In this document: piece by piece, positions 33,344 to 46,656 of the stretch
Layout of the letters: each line of letters starts with the position of its first letter
Numbering within the stretch: position 1 is the stretch's first letter
Source: Sisyra terminalis
Taxonomy: Eukaryota; Arthropoda; Insecta; Neuroptera; Sisyridae
Reading direction: 5' to 3'
Assembly (NCBI GenBank): GCA_958496175.1
Contig: OY292274.1
Location: 9,052,001 to 9,116,000, forward strand
Length of the DNA: 64,000 bases
Notes under the pieces: model-generated
Databases searched by the model: none
The model's input: only the letters and a program-made list of their open reading frames with translations
Told to the model about the DNA's origin: nothing
Program-made: the position numbers and the translations under genes

Positions 33344-35870
33344 TAAGAAATAAACCGTAAATTTTACAGTCATTTTGTTGGTTACATTTGCACATCGCAC
33401 CCGAGAGCACAGCTATTTCGAATGCTCAATTGTGCGATGCGTTGCAGCCGTTGGAACATTCAATACTGAACATTATGCGCTTTTGTACTGTAATTGAAAG
33501 ACAACCATATTTTTGAAGTGAAAACTTTTTTAGTATCGTTGTGACTTGAAATTTTATGAAACGGAAACGGAAAGCGGCAATAAAAAGAGAAACATATACA
33601 TAAATCTCTAAGATTTAACATGAGAGAGAATGAGGTAGGAAACATTAGTATTTCTTATGGTTGTGCGCGCCTGCGTATTACGCTACTTAAGAATGGTTTT
33701 CATAGGGACCAATAACAACCGTTTTTAATTGCTTATTATAATTGGGAGCATATACATTTCATTATTATAATAAAATTAATTTTCAAGTTTGCCGTAAATG
33801 AATAAGAATTATTGACATTATTATCAAAAAAAAGTGAAGAAAACAAGACTATAAAGACGTTAAAAGGTTCAACATGTTCGTGAATTTTGGGCACGCCAAA
33901 AAGCATTACTAAATAAGAAAAATAATAGTTCTTATTCGTTTAATAATGATCGATTGTGCAAAATAGTGAAAATGATGCTAGTAAGTACTTAAATATTTTC
34001 TAATCGCATATTTCGACCTTAATCACGAAATTTCAATAAAATAAAAGCTAGTTTAAAATTAATTCTGATATCACATAATATTACGAACTGTCTTTCAAGT
34101 GCTACTCAAATAAATGTACAGCCGATTCTTTAGGTACTCACAATTTCGTCGAAATAAAGTTGCGTTTGAAGAATTTCGTTAAAATTTTTTTAACAATATG
34201 TTCGGTCATAATTTGTGCTCCTTTTGTGAACGATTATGATTCCAACGAAATTTAAAACCACAATGCCCAGGACATAAAGATATTTTATAGATAGTAATTA
34301 AAAATTCTTATACAAATGATAATATTTTACTGTGATGCACGTATTTTCTAGCAATCGAGAAAAATGTAATTCCAACGATGTCCAAATACAATAGTTTCAA
34401 ATATTAAACGATACCTGCATCTTTACCACCACTGAATTTATTTCATACTTCTATTATCATAAGTTCTCGTATCATTTATCAAAAATGCAAATTTGGATTC
34501 AGGATTTTATGTAATATATGTGTAAGTAATCGTAAAATAAACCTTACAATTATCCTGTTCATAAAATCTTACATTCGTCTCAATATCTTGAAGTTCATAT
34601 TTTTTGAAGATTTCACTTCTACCGCATGTGAACTCTACATATGTGTTTTTTTATTTATTAAAAAAATGTTGCCGTCATAACATTTAATCTCGTAAATTAA
34701 AGGTTATTTAGTTACGCTAATATGATGATAAGTACAAATTAATGCTTATGATATTATATACCCAAATCAATTATACTGTTAAATGTTTAAAACTATATTA
34801 TGATTAAAGAAAGTTACAATGGGACAAAGCTTTCCATTTGGATAGATTAACGAATATCAATATTACTGTTTTCATAGAAAATAAACACAATGCTAACATA
34901 TGTACATAAATTATATACTGCACATCCAATGATAAATTCTCCTCGAAGTTACGAATTGTTTTCAATTCATAATTGCATGCAAACAGACTTAAAATTTCAT
35001 ACATTAAAATAAAATAAAAACGTGCATATTTACCTATGCGTTTTAAATTTAAGACATTTCACGATTGAAATTAAAAAATAATTTTTTATTTCATTTTTTC
35101 AGTTAATTAATCAATTTTTGCACTTTTTGTCAAAAGCTACATGCAAATCAAGACTTGTGCTTATAAAAAACGCTTGTTATGTAAATATACACCCAATAGA
35201 CTCTCTAAAAATACCAATTAAGTGTGGAAAAAATCAAAACGCGTGAGAAGGAATTAAATTACGGGAAAAATAATCGTTAATTGTAACAATCCACTGCAAT
35301 TTGCAGAGATACTTGGTGTGGACATAACATTAATAACAGGCGAATTTCCACGGTGGAAAAATTCATATTTATCGTTGAATATTGCAGAATGTGTTGGACT
35401 AAAAACTTTTATTCTTTAAGAAAAACAAACTTTTCTTCCACATCATTTGGCATTTTTACGCTAACGCTGAATGTGCTTAACAGCTGTCTTGTTAGCACTT
35501 TGGTTTCAAAGACCCACCATATCAAACTAATATATCAAAGTCACAAACAGATGACCAACTTGGAGAAGATTCCCAGGTAAATTCAATAATTACGTGTGAT
35601 TATAAGACAGATTTTTGGGCTTAAATGGTAATGTGCGAGAATTGAAAGAGATGGGAACTTTTTCAGGAGTGAAAAATTGAACTATGACATTGATTCTTTA
35701 TTTTATTTTTATATTGCAGATTTATAAGTTATACAAGCAAAACAATGTATTTTTTCTTTGAATTATTTAACCTAACTCAATTAATTTATTATGTTTTTGT
35801 TGAAAACGTTTTATTTCCGGTTAACTAAGTAATACCTTTAAATTCTATTATTGATATTATATTTACAAAA
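33344..35870. other. Unassigned, apparently single-copy sequence
   Basis: No gene is established. Short frames at 33460-33645 and 34804-35004 (minus) have no motif. A possible exon at 35388-35576 is listed separately. Confidence 0.35.
35388..35576 (+). CDS. Possible coding exon of unknown product
   Basis: An acceptor-like TATTGCAG (35380-35387) precedes an ATG at 35389, and a donor-like CAG|GTAAAT follows at 35576. The 62 codons between them (starting MCWTKNFYSLRKTNF) are open. The stretch has more balanced composition than its surroundings. No family is recognised and no partner exon was found. Weak. Confidence 0.15.
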
Positions 35871-38466
35871 GGGGCATTTCACGTGAAGCGGACAACGAAA
35901 AAAAAGTGATGTCCTGAAATTTGTTCATATTTGGCATAATTGTACTTCTAGAAAGTATGAATGTGGATACAAAATATTTTTTTTCGAATGATGATTATTT
36001 GCCAAGTTATACGCTTCTAGAGAATTGTCGTTTTTGAAATTCGTATTTTTTGAACAATTTTTTTCGAATTAATTTTTTTTTGAATTATAAAATATAGCGG
36101 TTTAAATAGAAAATTAACTGTTCTTTCTAAATAAAAAATAAAACTGGACATTTTTATTTTTTTTTAATATACAAAATCGGAAGTAAACTTTTCAAATAAG
36201 AATATTAGTAATTTCGATCATTTTGTTTTTTCATTTTAAAATATAGCCTAAAGTACACTTATGATGCACCAGAAGTTTCATGATGGGATCTGCAATAGTT
36301 TAGGAGATAGATGCATTAAAGTATACACGTGTCGTACTGAGGGTCAACTGGTTTACGCGATATAACACTAAGACACTGCAATAATTATATATACTAGGGT
36401 GTCCGCTATTTCCCAAATTCATTTTTTTACAGCGATCACCCTCTGAATTTTTAGTTTAAGATATAAAAAAAGTATCCAATACAATTAAGCTCTTAATTTC
36501 TTGATTAAACCGTGTCGGAATCATGTTAATTTTACCATTTAAATAACGAGGGATTATTTGTCTTTTTATTTTTAATTTTTTTTTCTCAGAAAAAAATGAA
36601 TGAAAAGATTTATGTATAAGTTATTCTGACGTAAAATTTAACGCTCTACAAAAAAGGTCTTTTATGAATTTTCGATTAAATCACTCTATTAAAAGTTCTA
36701 ACAACTTTTTCATATATGGCGTCAGGTGAAATGGTAAAAATTTTAATTTTAATTGAATTTTTGTCGATAGACTCATTAATTAGTATAAAATTCACTTCGT
36801 AGGTACAAAATATTGATTAAAGTACGAACATTTATCCTTGATAAATTGAATTTCACGACTATAGCGAATTCGGATCTTTCAATTTTCAATCGTTCAATTT
36901 TTAGTTCAAGCCATAAAATTAACACAAATAATCACTGGCGCTCTAATGATAATAATTTTTATCTTCTCTTCCAATGACTTTATACTTACAAAAAGTAAAA
37001 ATGGGCAAAAAGTTGAAAATATTGCAAGATTTATGCTATGCACAAGTTAAATGTTGAAAAACTTTTAATAGAGTGATTAAATCGAAAATTCATAGGAGAC
37101 CTTTTTTGTAGAGTGTTAAAATTTTCGTCAGAATAAATTAAATTATAAATTTTTTCATCCACATTAATTTTTGAGAAAAAAAATTAAAAGTAAAAAGTCA
37201 AATAATCCCATGTTATTTAAATGGTAAAAGTAATATGATTCCGGCACGGTTTAATCAAGAAATTAAGAGCTTAATTGTGTTGGATAATTTTTTTTTTATA
37301 TCTTAAACTAAAATTTCAGAGGGCGATCGCTGTAAAAAAATCAATTTGGGAAATAACGTACACTCTAATATATACCATCCTAATTTAGCGTATTAAATGC
37401 TTTAACAATGTCGTTGGGTAATTAATAATCAAATTAAAATAGTACTTTTTGAAAAAAATATTTTTAGGAAGCGACAGTTTAAAATAAATTTCGTGATAAG
37501 TTATAAAATCGTCTGCTAGCCAAAGAGGTTAAATGACTAGTGGCAACGTGCTCCATAAACCCCATGTTAAACTTAAACTTTCATTTCCCCTCAATTTTCC
37601 AAGTGATCGTACCCCTTCCACAGCATATTTGAACAAAATATATTCTCTCCTCTCTTCGTTAAAACAATTAGAACAATTTTGTACAAATATGCTGTGGAAG
37701 AGGTACGATCACTTGGAAAATTTAGGGGAAATGAAAGTTTAAGTTTAACATGGGGTTTATGGAGCACGTTGCCACTAGTCATTTAACCTCTTTGGCTACC
37801 AGACGATTTTATGACTTATCACGAAATTTAGTTTAAACTATTGCTTCCTAAAAATATTTTTTTCAATAAGTACTATTTTAATTTGATTATTAATTACCCA
37901 ACGACATTGTTAGACCATTAAATACGCTTAAGTAGGATAGTATATATAAATTATTGCAGCGTTTTAGTGATATATCGTGTAAACCAGTTGACCCTCAATA
38001 CGACACGTGTGTACTTTAATGCATCTATCTCCTAAACTATTGCAGATTTCATTATGAAACTTCTGATGTATTATAAATGTACATTAGGGCTAAATTTAAA
38101 ATCATAAAATCAAAAATCAAAATGGTCGAAGTTACTTAAATTCTGATTTGAAAAGTTTACTTCCGGTTTTGTAAACTAAAAAAATTAAAAATGTCCAGTT
38201 TTATTTTTTATTTAGAAAGAACAGTTAATTTTCTATTTAAACCGCCATATTTTATATTTAAAAAAAAAAATCGAAAAAAATTGCTTAACAAATACGAATT
38301 TCAAAAACGGCAATCTTTAGAAGCGTATAACTTGGCAAATAATCATCATTCGAAAAAAAATATTTTATATCCACATTCATACTAACTAGAAGTACAATTT
38401 TGCCAAATATGAACAAATTTCAGAACATCACTTTTCTTTCGTTGTTCGCTTCACGTGAAATGCCCC
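35871..38466. mobile_element. Giant foldback element, arms about 0.8 kb
   Basis: GGGGCATTTCACGTGAAGCG at 35871 is mirrored by CGCTTCACGTGAAATGCCCC ending at 38466. The left arm (35871-36394 plus 37368-37625) pairs with the right arm (37690-38466) at about 93-95% by eye. The centre is only about 60 bases. The left arm is interrupted by a second foldback (36395-37367). Mirror-image 69- and 63-codon frames near 37533-37782 arise from the palindrome and are not genes, and the same holds for 38191-38609. AAAA flanks both ends, too simple to prove a duplication. Confidence 0.85.
36395..37367. mobile_element. Nested foldback, TAGGGTGTCCGC ends, 8-bp duplication
   Basis: TAGGGTGTCCGCTATTTCCC (36395) and, inverted, TAGAGTGTACGTTATTTCCC (37367) are the ends. 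ATATATAC flanks both (36387-36394, 37368-37375), an 8-bp target duplication. The uninterrupted counterpart in the opposite arm of the host palindrome has the sequence once. The arms are about 340 bases and imperfect. Parts (CCATGTTATTTAAATGG, GAGACC-TTTTTTGTAGA-type) resemble the foldback at 48132-49166. Confidence 0.85.
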
Positions 38467-40236
38467 AAAAGCCAAAAACAGGCATCGATAATAAGCTTTT
38501 TAAGCACATTTTTAACATAAGCGACACTCTTTTAAATTTACTTTGTGATTTCAAAACGAAATTGTTTCAAATTTTGATAAGCTTGTGTGAGATATCTAAG
38601 AAGTTGTAATGTTTATTGATAACATAAATTTTCTCATTAAAAACTTCGATTGCACGATGAAATAAATTTTCCGAAAATCAATTTCCTCTAAATGAGAAAT
38701 TAATTTTGTATGAAATGTTAGGAAATAAATGGTTCTTGCTGTTACATAACAGACATTTTCTTTTTTATTTTCTTATGAATAAAAATGTCTTTAAATTTTG
38801 GTCATGCAATTACGGAAAATGCTATATAAAACATGACGTTAATGCATTCTGACTTTTTTTTGTTGTTGTTGTTGTTTATATTCCTGTTTTGTTCGTACAG
38901 CGAACATTTCGAACTGTATTTTATTGAAATGAGTTTATGGAATGAATTTATCAGAGCTACGTCATTTTTGCACGCTAATGTTTGCAGCAGTTCAGTTAAT
39001 AAAATTACATTTACATCACAACCCAAACTTCATACACACAAATTGCGTGATAATTGCATTCTCACTCAAATGAGGCATTACACATTCAAATGGGGAAAAA
39101 ATTCAAATACAATATTTGCAGACAAGTCTATTTGAATTATATTTAATTTTTTTCCTTGGTCTGAGACATATTTAAATGAAAGAATTTCATTCCATTTTTA
39201 TCTGAATATTTTGATTTTTATTTTCCTTTGCAAGAATTATATTTTATAAGTTATAAATGCATTTTTGTGAGAGTAAAAATGATTCAAATTTCCATTTCGT
39301 AGCAAGAAAATTTTGATTATTTTCAATATATTTTTTCATAAAGATAAAATATCATGTATTTTTTTTTCATAGTATTTTTTCCAATGAAATATTCTTTTAA
39401 ATATAAATACCACGTCTATTATTTGAATTCTTAGCGATATATGGTATTCGTACCCTTTTTATAATACATTTTTTGATAGATGGTAATATATCTGACCGCT
39501 ACGAATGCCCATAAAATAAGAATATTTCGAGCTGGGGAGCATTTAGCATGTGAGCACGTTGTTTAGTATTTGCAGCGATGCTTATAAAGAAAGGAAGCAC
39601 AACATATGTGTGATTTAAGATATAAAAAATACAACAACCACGCTATGATATGCCCTGTGCATATATTAGCAATGTTTCTTACATCTCATACTTTAAACAT
39701 ATATGGAAATGGGCCATAAAAACAACCTGTTAAATATATGAGCCATATTGCTTATATAATAACAACCCCAGACGCAGACCAAAGCTATATATAAAATGAG
39801 TCCTAAGTCCACATCGTTATTGTTTCTTGTATTCAGAACCCTATTTTTCTATTACATGTACAGCAAAAAAAAAATTGCTTGTAAGGTTACTTTCAGGCAA
39901 TATAGCTTCCTAATTTCTCTTATAAAATACAAAAAGATTTGTTTTTCATTTATCTTTGACTTGTTCTGCGTGACAAGGTAACTGGGGCCCCACTGCTATG
40001 AAAACTGATTAGGTTTTATCAAACAAAAATATGAAATATACAAATACCTTAAAAATGCTAAGCTACTTAAGCTCTTTTTTGTGCACTGCAGGGAAGGTAA
40101 GAAAAATATTAAACAGTAACTACATAAATTACAATTAATACTTGGTGTAGGTTTGGCTAATAAAACGAAATAGAGAAGATTCAAGGATTTGTTATATAAA
40201 AGTCGGGCCTACCAACTGACTCAATAACAGTTATAT
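38467..40236. other. Unassigned sequence
   Basis: AT-rich with some more balanced patches (38930-39110). The 100-codon plus frame at 38833-39135 and the opposite 74-codon frame lie over the same TTGTTGTTGTTG run and show no domain. GGGGCCCC at about 39988 is an isolated GC palindrome. Nothing else is supported. Confidence 0.35.
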
Positions 40237-40545
40237 TTACAATTTTTTTCTAGCTTTAGTTTTCGCAAAAGTATCAATGACTTCGTTTAAATCCAGGCTT
40301 GATGCGGTTTTGTTTTCAATTGCTATTAGCGATAAATATCGAAGTCGAGTTTGGCCCATATTATTTCTTAAATAATTTTTTATTATTTTTAATTTACTAA
40401 ATGACCTTTCAGCTGCTGCAGAAGTGACAGGAATTGTAAAGAATAATAACATTGCTGTAAATACTTCCGTTAGGTCGCATTCTAGCACTCCATATTTGCT
40501 CATTATTTCCTTACATAATTGATGAACTTCCAATTGAACTTCCAA
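40237..40545 (-). pseudogene. hAT transposase, C-terminal dimerisation domain only
   Basis: The 102 residues contain the hallmark hAT dimerisation motif: LLFFTIPVTSAAAERSFSK, then LKIIKNYLRNNMGQTRLRYL, then SLIAIENKTA, ending in a basic tail (KTKARKKL). This is the ZMYM1-like type of hAT transposase, whose full proteins have 600 or more residues. The DDE catalytic residues are absent. The frame itself is undamaged, suggesting a fairly recent internal deletion. Confidence 0.88.
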
Positions 40546-40647
40546 AATTTCAGTTCGATCCAGATTTCTGGTAATGATTCGAGGGCCCCCTGAGTTTGAG
40601 TGCCCCGGGGCACTGCCCCGCCTGGCCCCTAGATAGCTACGCCACTG
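40237..40647 (-). mobile_element. hAT element end with transposase C-terminus
   Basis: Read on the minus strand the element starts CAGTGGCGTAGCTATCTAGG at 40647, a typical hAT (ZMYM1-like) terminus, followed by G/C-rich subterminal sequence. It then joins directly to the last 100 codons of the transposase. Everything between is deleted. I could not find the other terminus. Confidence 0.7.
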
Positions 40648-42989
40648 TTTCCACCACGAAACATGAAAATTAATATCAATTTTTCTTATTAAAATTATTG
40701 ACTATGACAAAAAAACGTATCTGTAAATTATTTTTAATTAACAGTAATTGATTTTTTAGGCATAGATACAAAAATAATGCCTAAAGTTTGATATTGTTTT
40801 GATTGGCTAGAATTTTTGGAAACAATTAGTGATGCAATATTTTCGAGCCTTTTGTGAAAAAAAAAACTAAGGTGTACCAAACGATTTTGGCATAACAAAA
40901 AATTTTTGAAAAAATAAATCGTATTTTTAACAATGATCGATTGATCTGATTCATGAACGAATTTTTCTCGGAGTACTACTTAGTGATATTTTGAAACTCA
41001 TAAGCACTTTTTTCGGTATTATCAAACAGTTTCAGAGAATATTGAGTTTGATTTTTTTTTTATTTTTTACACAAAAACGCGTCATGTTTTAAAGTTGAAA
41101 CTTGGCTGAGGTGTTGTCCATACTGTAATGTATTTTCATAAAAAAAAATAGCCCCATTGCAATGGGGGCATTTTAGACCATCTTATCTGGCGAGGGCCTT
41201 TCATGATCATGTAACAAATAGATGGTCGTCTTGATGTGATCATACTCACATCAAAACACATCAAAACACAGTTCTAAAAAGTGCTTTAAAAACGACAAAA
41301 AACATTTTCAATTGATCTTATTTAGATTTTTCATTTTTAAAGCTCAGTTTGAAGTTCGTGGGTTGAAATATGAAAAAAGTTATAATACTACAGTGAGAAT
41401 GATTTTTTAATTTCCATCATTTTGTTCTCTGACTGTATATTATTCTTGCTTTGTTAACTTAAAATACAGTATTTTTAATAACAATAATAGAAATATTTAG
41501 TTAAGATATTTTGCTTCTTATCAAATAAATTACTTACGTTTGTATTTCGTGATTTGAAAGAAGAGCTTCAAAATATCTACGATCTATGAATTAAAAGAAA
41601 AAAAATACAACTTTTGTATCAGGAAAACTTATGATTTTAATACTAAAAGGTAAGATTTATTTTCATAAAAATGAAAATAATGTATACGGATACAATTTCC
41701 AAATTTTTTTGTGCGCGTTGCAAATCATTTTGTTGGAGTTTCATATTGATTTTCTAATGCAATAGCTTTATATGTTTTCAATTTTGCAGACAAATTTGAC
41801 AAAGTGTTGATTTATTGTATGTAAACTAAACTCTATTTCTGTCAAAATAAAATATAACGATTCAGATTTGAAAGCATAGGAACAAGTCGACATACAGAAT
41901 ATCCCCAGAGATGGATTCAAACTGTCTAAACAGCCGCATAGTGTTACAGATAAAACGATCGGATTTCTAATCATGACATTGTGATATAAATATTTGTGAA
42001 ACCAAACAATACCGCAATATGTATTGATTGACGAGTATACATTTCTGTTGATCAATTGTCTTAATTTTATCGATAGAAATATTCAAAGATTGTTATATAA
42101 TAGCAGATTATTCTCTGAAGAATTCATTATTAAATATTATTTATTCAGATACTTTCTCTGGCTTATTCTTATTGATGAAAATGTTGTTTAAAGTAGAAAA
42201 CAGAAAAAGTTTTATTAATTAAAAATTTATCAAAGGAAATAAGCAAATGTAGAATGTTTAGTGAAGCAATGTTTATATAAAAAAAAAACGCAGAATTTTA
42301 ATATTAGAACCACTCAGTGTTTTCGTTCGTGTTAGAGTACAACTTGCCAATCATCTGCTCTACATAAAAACAGATTTTTTTTCCATGAAACAAGTATTTT
42401 TAATAAAAATAACAATGAAAAACTAGGAGTCCTTTTCATGCCAAAATTCTTCTTTTTTTTCCACCTAAAATATTTTATTATGTTTTCACAGTGAAAATAA
42501 TTTCGTCTTTTGTGCGAGAAAAACGTTTTTTTTTTTTTTGTAACGTATGATACTTGCTGTAATTTTAATGACATGTAATATAAGTAAAAAAAAAAAACTA
42601 AAAAAAGACGAGTTTTCCTTTTATAAAAGAAAAAGATAATTTTGGCTAATAGATTTCACTTTGAATGTAAATTGCGCTAAAACCATGTTTATTAATTTGG
42701 CTGCGACCTCGGCCTTTTTAGACATCCACCAACTTTTATCAAAGAAAAGGTAAAGACATTTAAAATTAATGTTTAGGGTTCAAAACAAATTACGTTTAAA
42801 ATCACTTTTTAAGTCGAAAAAATCGACTGCAATAAATTGAAATTGTAAAAAAATGTAAATTTTTTAATGCAATCATTTTCTTTGTACTATAAAGTATACT
42901 AAGTATAAAATAAAGATTTAAAATAATCTTTGTAAAAATAAATGGAAAATATAAGTCCATTTAATTTAATATACTGAAACTATTAGTAT
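40648..42989. other. Unassigned AT-rich sequence
   Basis: No gene recognised; frames at 41768-42055 and 42332-42574 (minus) are Lys/Phe-rich chance frames. A perfect palindrome CCCCATTGCAATGGGG lies near 41153, and a short tandem CACATCAAAA repeats near 41250. Confidence 0.4.
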
Positions 42990-42991
42990 TA

Positions 42992-44158
42992 CATATTATA
43001 AATGAGGAATGGGATGATTGGTCGAAACTGATTAGCTTGAAAGACAAGGACTTGGTTTTGAAACTGATTGAGTTTTGTTTGGATTCAAGCTATTTTCAGT
43101 TTGATAGTAAACTGTATCAACAATGTGATGGCACAAGTATGGGGAATCCAGTAACCCCTGTATTATATATATTGTATATTGTTATGGATTATGTGTTTAG
43201 GAATATTTTAAAACTACTGAGTTATCCAATATCTCTGGTAAGACTGTACGTAGATGATAGTGTACTGTGTGTCCCAAAGAGTTAAACAACGAATTTGCTA
43301 GATTCTTTTAATAGCTTTAACTCCAAATTAACTCCAGTTCACTATGGAAGTAGAAGAACATGAAACCGTTAATTTTTTGGATGTTACGATATTTAGACTA
43401 CCAGATGGGAGCTTGAAAACCGACTGGTATAAAAAGCGACTAGTTCAGGCAGATTATTGAATTATGAATCTAATCACCCAATGAGTCAAAAAATTGGGAT
43501 GATTAAAGGCTTAATAAAAAGGGCTTACAGCTTAAATCATCAAGATTTTTATGAGAAAAATAAGAACATTATTATTGATCTTCTAGTTAATAATAATTAT
43601 CCGAGAAAACTGATTGGCAGAGTTTTCAATAATTATTGCCCGATGAACAATAACACAAGTAATCGAGATCAGCTCATTAAGTATTGTAGGTTTCCTTTTA
43701 TTAAGGAGATAGCGTTCAAAATTAACAGTCTCGTAAGAAAACGATTTGGCAAATTAGCCTTTTATAATTTGAAAACTGTTAAGTCAGTTTATACAAGGCT
43801 GAAAGGTAGGATTCCAGAATCGTTGGATCGGTCAAATGTGACTTACAAAATTCCATGCACCTGTGGGATGTCCTATATTGGACAGACCAAACAAAAGTTA
43901 AAAGACAGGATCAAACATCAGTAAGACTGTAAAAACACCAACATCCTGAAAGAAAATAAGACAATGCTTGCTAATCATCATTTCGATACCAAGCATAATT
44001 TTATGTTTGATAGAGTTTCAATTTTAGATAGTGAATCTAATTACTTTAAGCGTTCGTTGGGTGAAATGGTTTTCATAAAACTAAATAAAACAATAAATCT
44101 AAGATCTGACACACAGAACCCAAGTTTAATATATAATGACATCCTAGGTCTGAAATAA
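42992..44158 (+). pseudogene. Penelope-like reverse transcriptase with GIY-YIG endonuclease
   Basis: The RT part begins in mid-protein. YQQCDGTSMGNPVTPVLY and LVRLYVDDSVLCVPK (43110-43280) are the palm motifs, with the catalytic YVDD intact. Next, in another frame, comes VNFLDVTIFRLPDG ... WYKK (43360-43440), the usual Penelope thumb. Then comes the long linker (43457-43840). The GIY-YIG nuclease follows with CTCGMSYIGQTKQKLKDRIK (43857-43917), a stop at 43921, then LANHHFDTKHNF and SLGEMVFIKLNK, holding the conserved His and Glu (43964-44100). The first RT blocks are missing; at least two frameshifts and one stop are present, so it is inactive. Identification is secure. Confidence 0.9.
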
Positions 44159-44207
44159 TAATCTTTCGTATTTGTATATTTTATTAATATTTTTTAAATT
44201 AATATTA

Positions 44208-46656
44208 TCTATACTAATAAATAAAATTCTTACGTCTGTCTGTACATTTCGATTTTGAACCCTATTTTAGGGTAAATATTTGTTTCAAGAGGCCGTTATT
44301 CTAAATTTAACATTTTTACAATTTTTGTCTGTCTGTCTGTCAGGCTGTGTGTCCCGATTTAACTAAGCAACGGAACAACCGAATTTAATGAAATTTGGTA
44401 TTAAGATACAACACAATTTCCCACAGACTATAGGCTACTTATCATTCCAAAAAAATAATAAGAGAAGGTATTCCCTAGGGATGAAAATAGAAATTTTTAC
44501 ACTAGACAGGTGAGTTGTATATCATTGGAAAGGTAATTTAAAGTTAAAAAATAATCTTAAAAAATATTTTTGTTGAACTGATAAAAAGCATAGTAAACTC
44601 AATTTAAATTTTAAAAAATTGTCTATTTGAAATATAATCCCTTATATATATAAAACATAAAGTTGATATTTATAGCGTAATGGCTTACGTATCTAACATT
44701 CTGATACTCCTTATTATATAGACGAGGGTTCGAATCTTACAATAAACTTTTTTTTATTTTTTTTTTCAACAAAATTGTTGTAAATAGATCCTTAGAGTTG
44801 CTGAACAAGGAATTATTAACGAAAAACAGTAATAGTAAAAGTAGTAATAATAATAAAAGTAATAAAACTTAAAGTAAATACGTTTTCAAAGTCCTACATT
44901 GAATCCTGTTTTTATATACCACCTCTAACTGATGAAACTTTAATATTCGATGTATTCCTTATAAGAAGAAGACTCCTGATAAGATTTTTTTTTGAAAATT
45001 ACTACCCTAAAAGAGTAAAAGAGGTGACTAAGTTTGTATGAGAAAAAGTAGAGTTAATCAACAATCGAAACTTTAAATTTAATAAGTCTAATTAATAAAT
45101 AAATAATGAAGTAATAATAAGTTTCTGTTTTTGTTATATCATTTTAACTACAGCATTTTAAATAACGTCATTTCACTTAATTAGTATAAAAGTTTATGTA
45201 GTAGGTACTTATACCAAATACCAAGGAGGCAGTTTTTAATTTTTGTATGTTTTTCGACAAACAAACTTGTTTAAAATCTAATTTTTATGAACCAATGATT
45301 GTGACCTGGAGCAATTACTTAACATTAACTGAGCAATTTTTTTCATATATTTCATTATCAATCAAAAAATAAAATCATCCAAACCAACTTTTCTTCGGTA
45401 TTTAGAAAAACTTGAAAATCAATAAAGACAATATAAACGCATATTTGTGTCAATGAAATTTGGAAAGTGTTTTTCTTATACGATATAGATATATAATAAG
45501 AAAAGGTTTTTTGATAATTCCTCCTCTAAAAGAATGAAAAATGATAGCAAAGTTTGTACAGCATAACGTCTTATAAACAATCGAAATTTCAAATTTAATT
45601 ATCAAGTTATGTTCGTTATAGACGAAACGTTTTATCGCTTAAAATAAAACAATGTTGGTTTCTTATTCGAAACAAAAACTTTGAGTCTGCTTTAAAATTT
45701 TATTTCTGGATAGATATATCTGAAAATGGTTAAGTTGAGTTTATAAGTGAGCATTAAGTTTTTTGGCTTTCACATATTGTAAACCTGAAAATCCGAAATA
45801 CGTTATCACAAATAAATAGATAAGTCAGCGAATATCGAGTAGCGAGTAATTCAGCAAATTAAAAGAAAATGGTTTAATTATATAGTTGAAATTTAGATAT
45901 TTTAATAATAAGTGCACAGATACACAATGGTTATACTTGATTATGGAGGAACTGGGTTTCGTGCATTTGAACAAATTTTAATTTCGCCGTAGCTTTGTAT
46001 ATTTCAGTAGTGTAAAAGTTGATAGTTGAAACAATGAAATGGGATTTCTACTAATACTCTAAATATCTATCTATCTAAATATTCATATACCACTACATAT
46101 AGCAAATTTGAAAAGCAAAATATAATAATGTAATAGTTTTTGGAAAAAGGTTCATTCGGGAAACGAAACAGTGAGATTCCTAGAAACAGTTGAGGGTTCC
46201 TACTAATATTCAAAAACCTAGACCCTTAACTTCTGTTATTTTGATGCGAGTGTTTTGATAACTTTTGAGTGTTTTCAGTTATAATTATGACTGACTTTAT
46301 TGAACTTAACGATAGTTTTTTATTTATGTATAGACTGTGATTGATTTACGGATTAATTGGTTCACGGTAGGTATACCTATCGTAGATATTCGCAATTGAA
46401 CATACTCTTTTTAGATATTTATAAATATTTTTTTCAAAATTAATTGATCATTATATACGACTTCTTTATTCTAAGTAACAATTTATTAAATGTGTCTTTT
46501 TACAGTTGACAAAATAGTGTTTTTAAGTATAATTATGTTTTTCGTAAAAGAAATAAGAAAAATAATAATTTGCAAATGCCACTACAAATAGCAAATTTAA
46601 AAAGAAATTATAATGTACACCTACGTTACGCAGACGAAGTCGCGGGGATCAGCTAG
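44208..46656 (+). mobile_element. Full-length Helitron-like element, 2.45 kb
   Basis: It starts TCTATACTAATAAATAAAAT after A and ends GTCGCGGGGATCAGCTAG before T. It interrupts the 3' region of a Penelope-like element. A tRNA-like segment is at 44663-44746. Near 46066-46200 the order of blocks differs from other copies (a second copy of the CAAATTTGAAAAG area), indicating internal rearrangement. No Rep or helicase. Confidence 0.85.
44663..44746 (+). repeat. tRNA-like segment in Helitron copy
   Basis: TAGCGTAATGG (44672-44682) matches the A-box consensus, and GGTTCGAATCT (44727-44737) the B box with one mismatch. Position and spacing equal the copy at 13022. Confidence 0.6.

Noticed and set aside
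37533..37782. Mirror-image frames encoding nearly the same protein on both strands (MTSGNVLHKPHVKLKL...)
   Set aside because: They arise because the giant palindrome reads the same on both strands; there is no start context or domain.
38833..39135. 100-codon frame with Leu/Phe-rich start as a membrane protein gene
   Set aside because: The hydrophobic part is a translated TTGTTGTTG run, with no further motif, intron signals or homologue that I recognise.
39978..39996. Second terminus of the hAT element (GGGGCCCCACTG)
   Set aside because: It points the wrong way relative to the transposase fragment and lacks GCGTAGC.
41150..41172. Palindrome CCCCATTGCAATGGGG as a transposon junction
   Set aside because: Only 16 bases, with no matching ends or duplication nearby.
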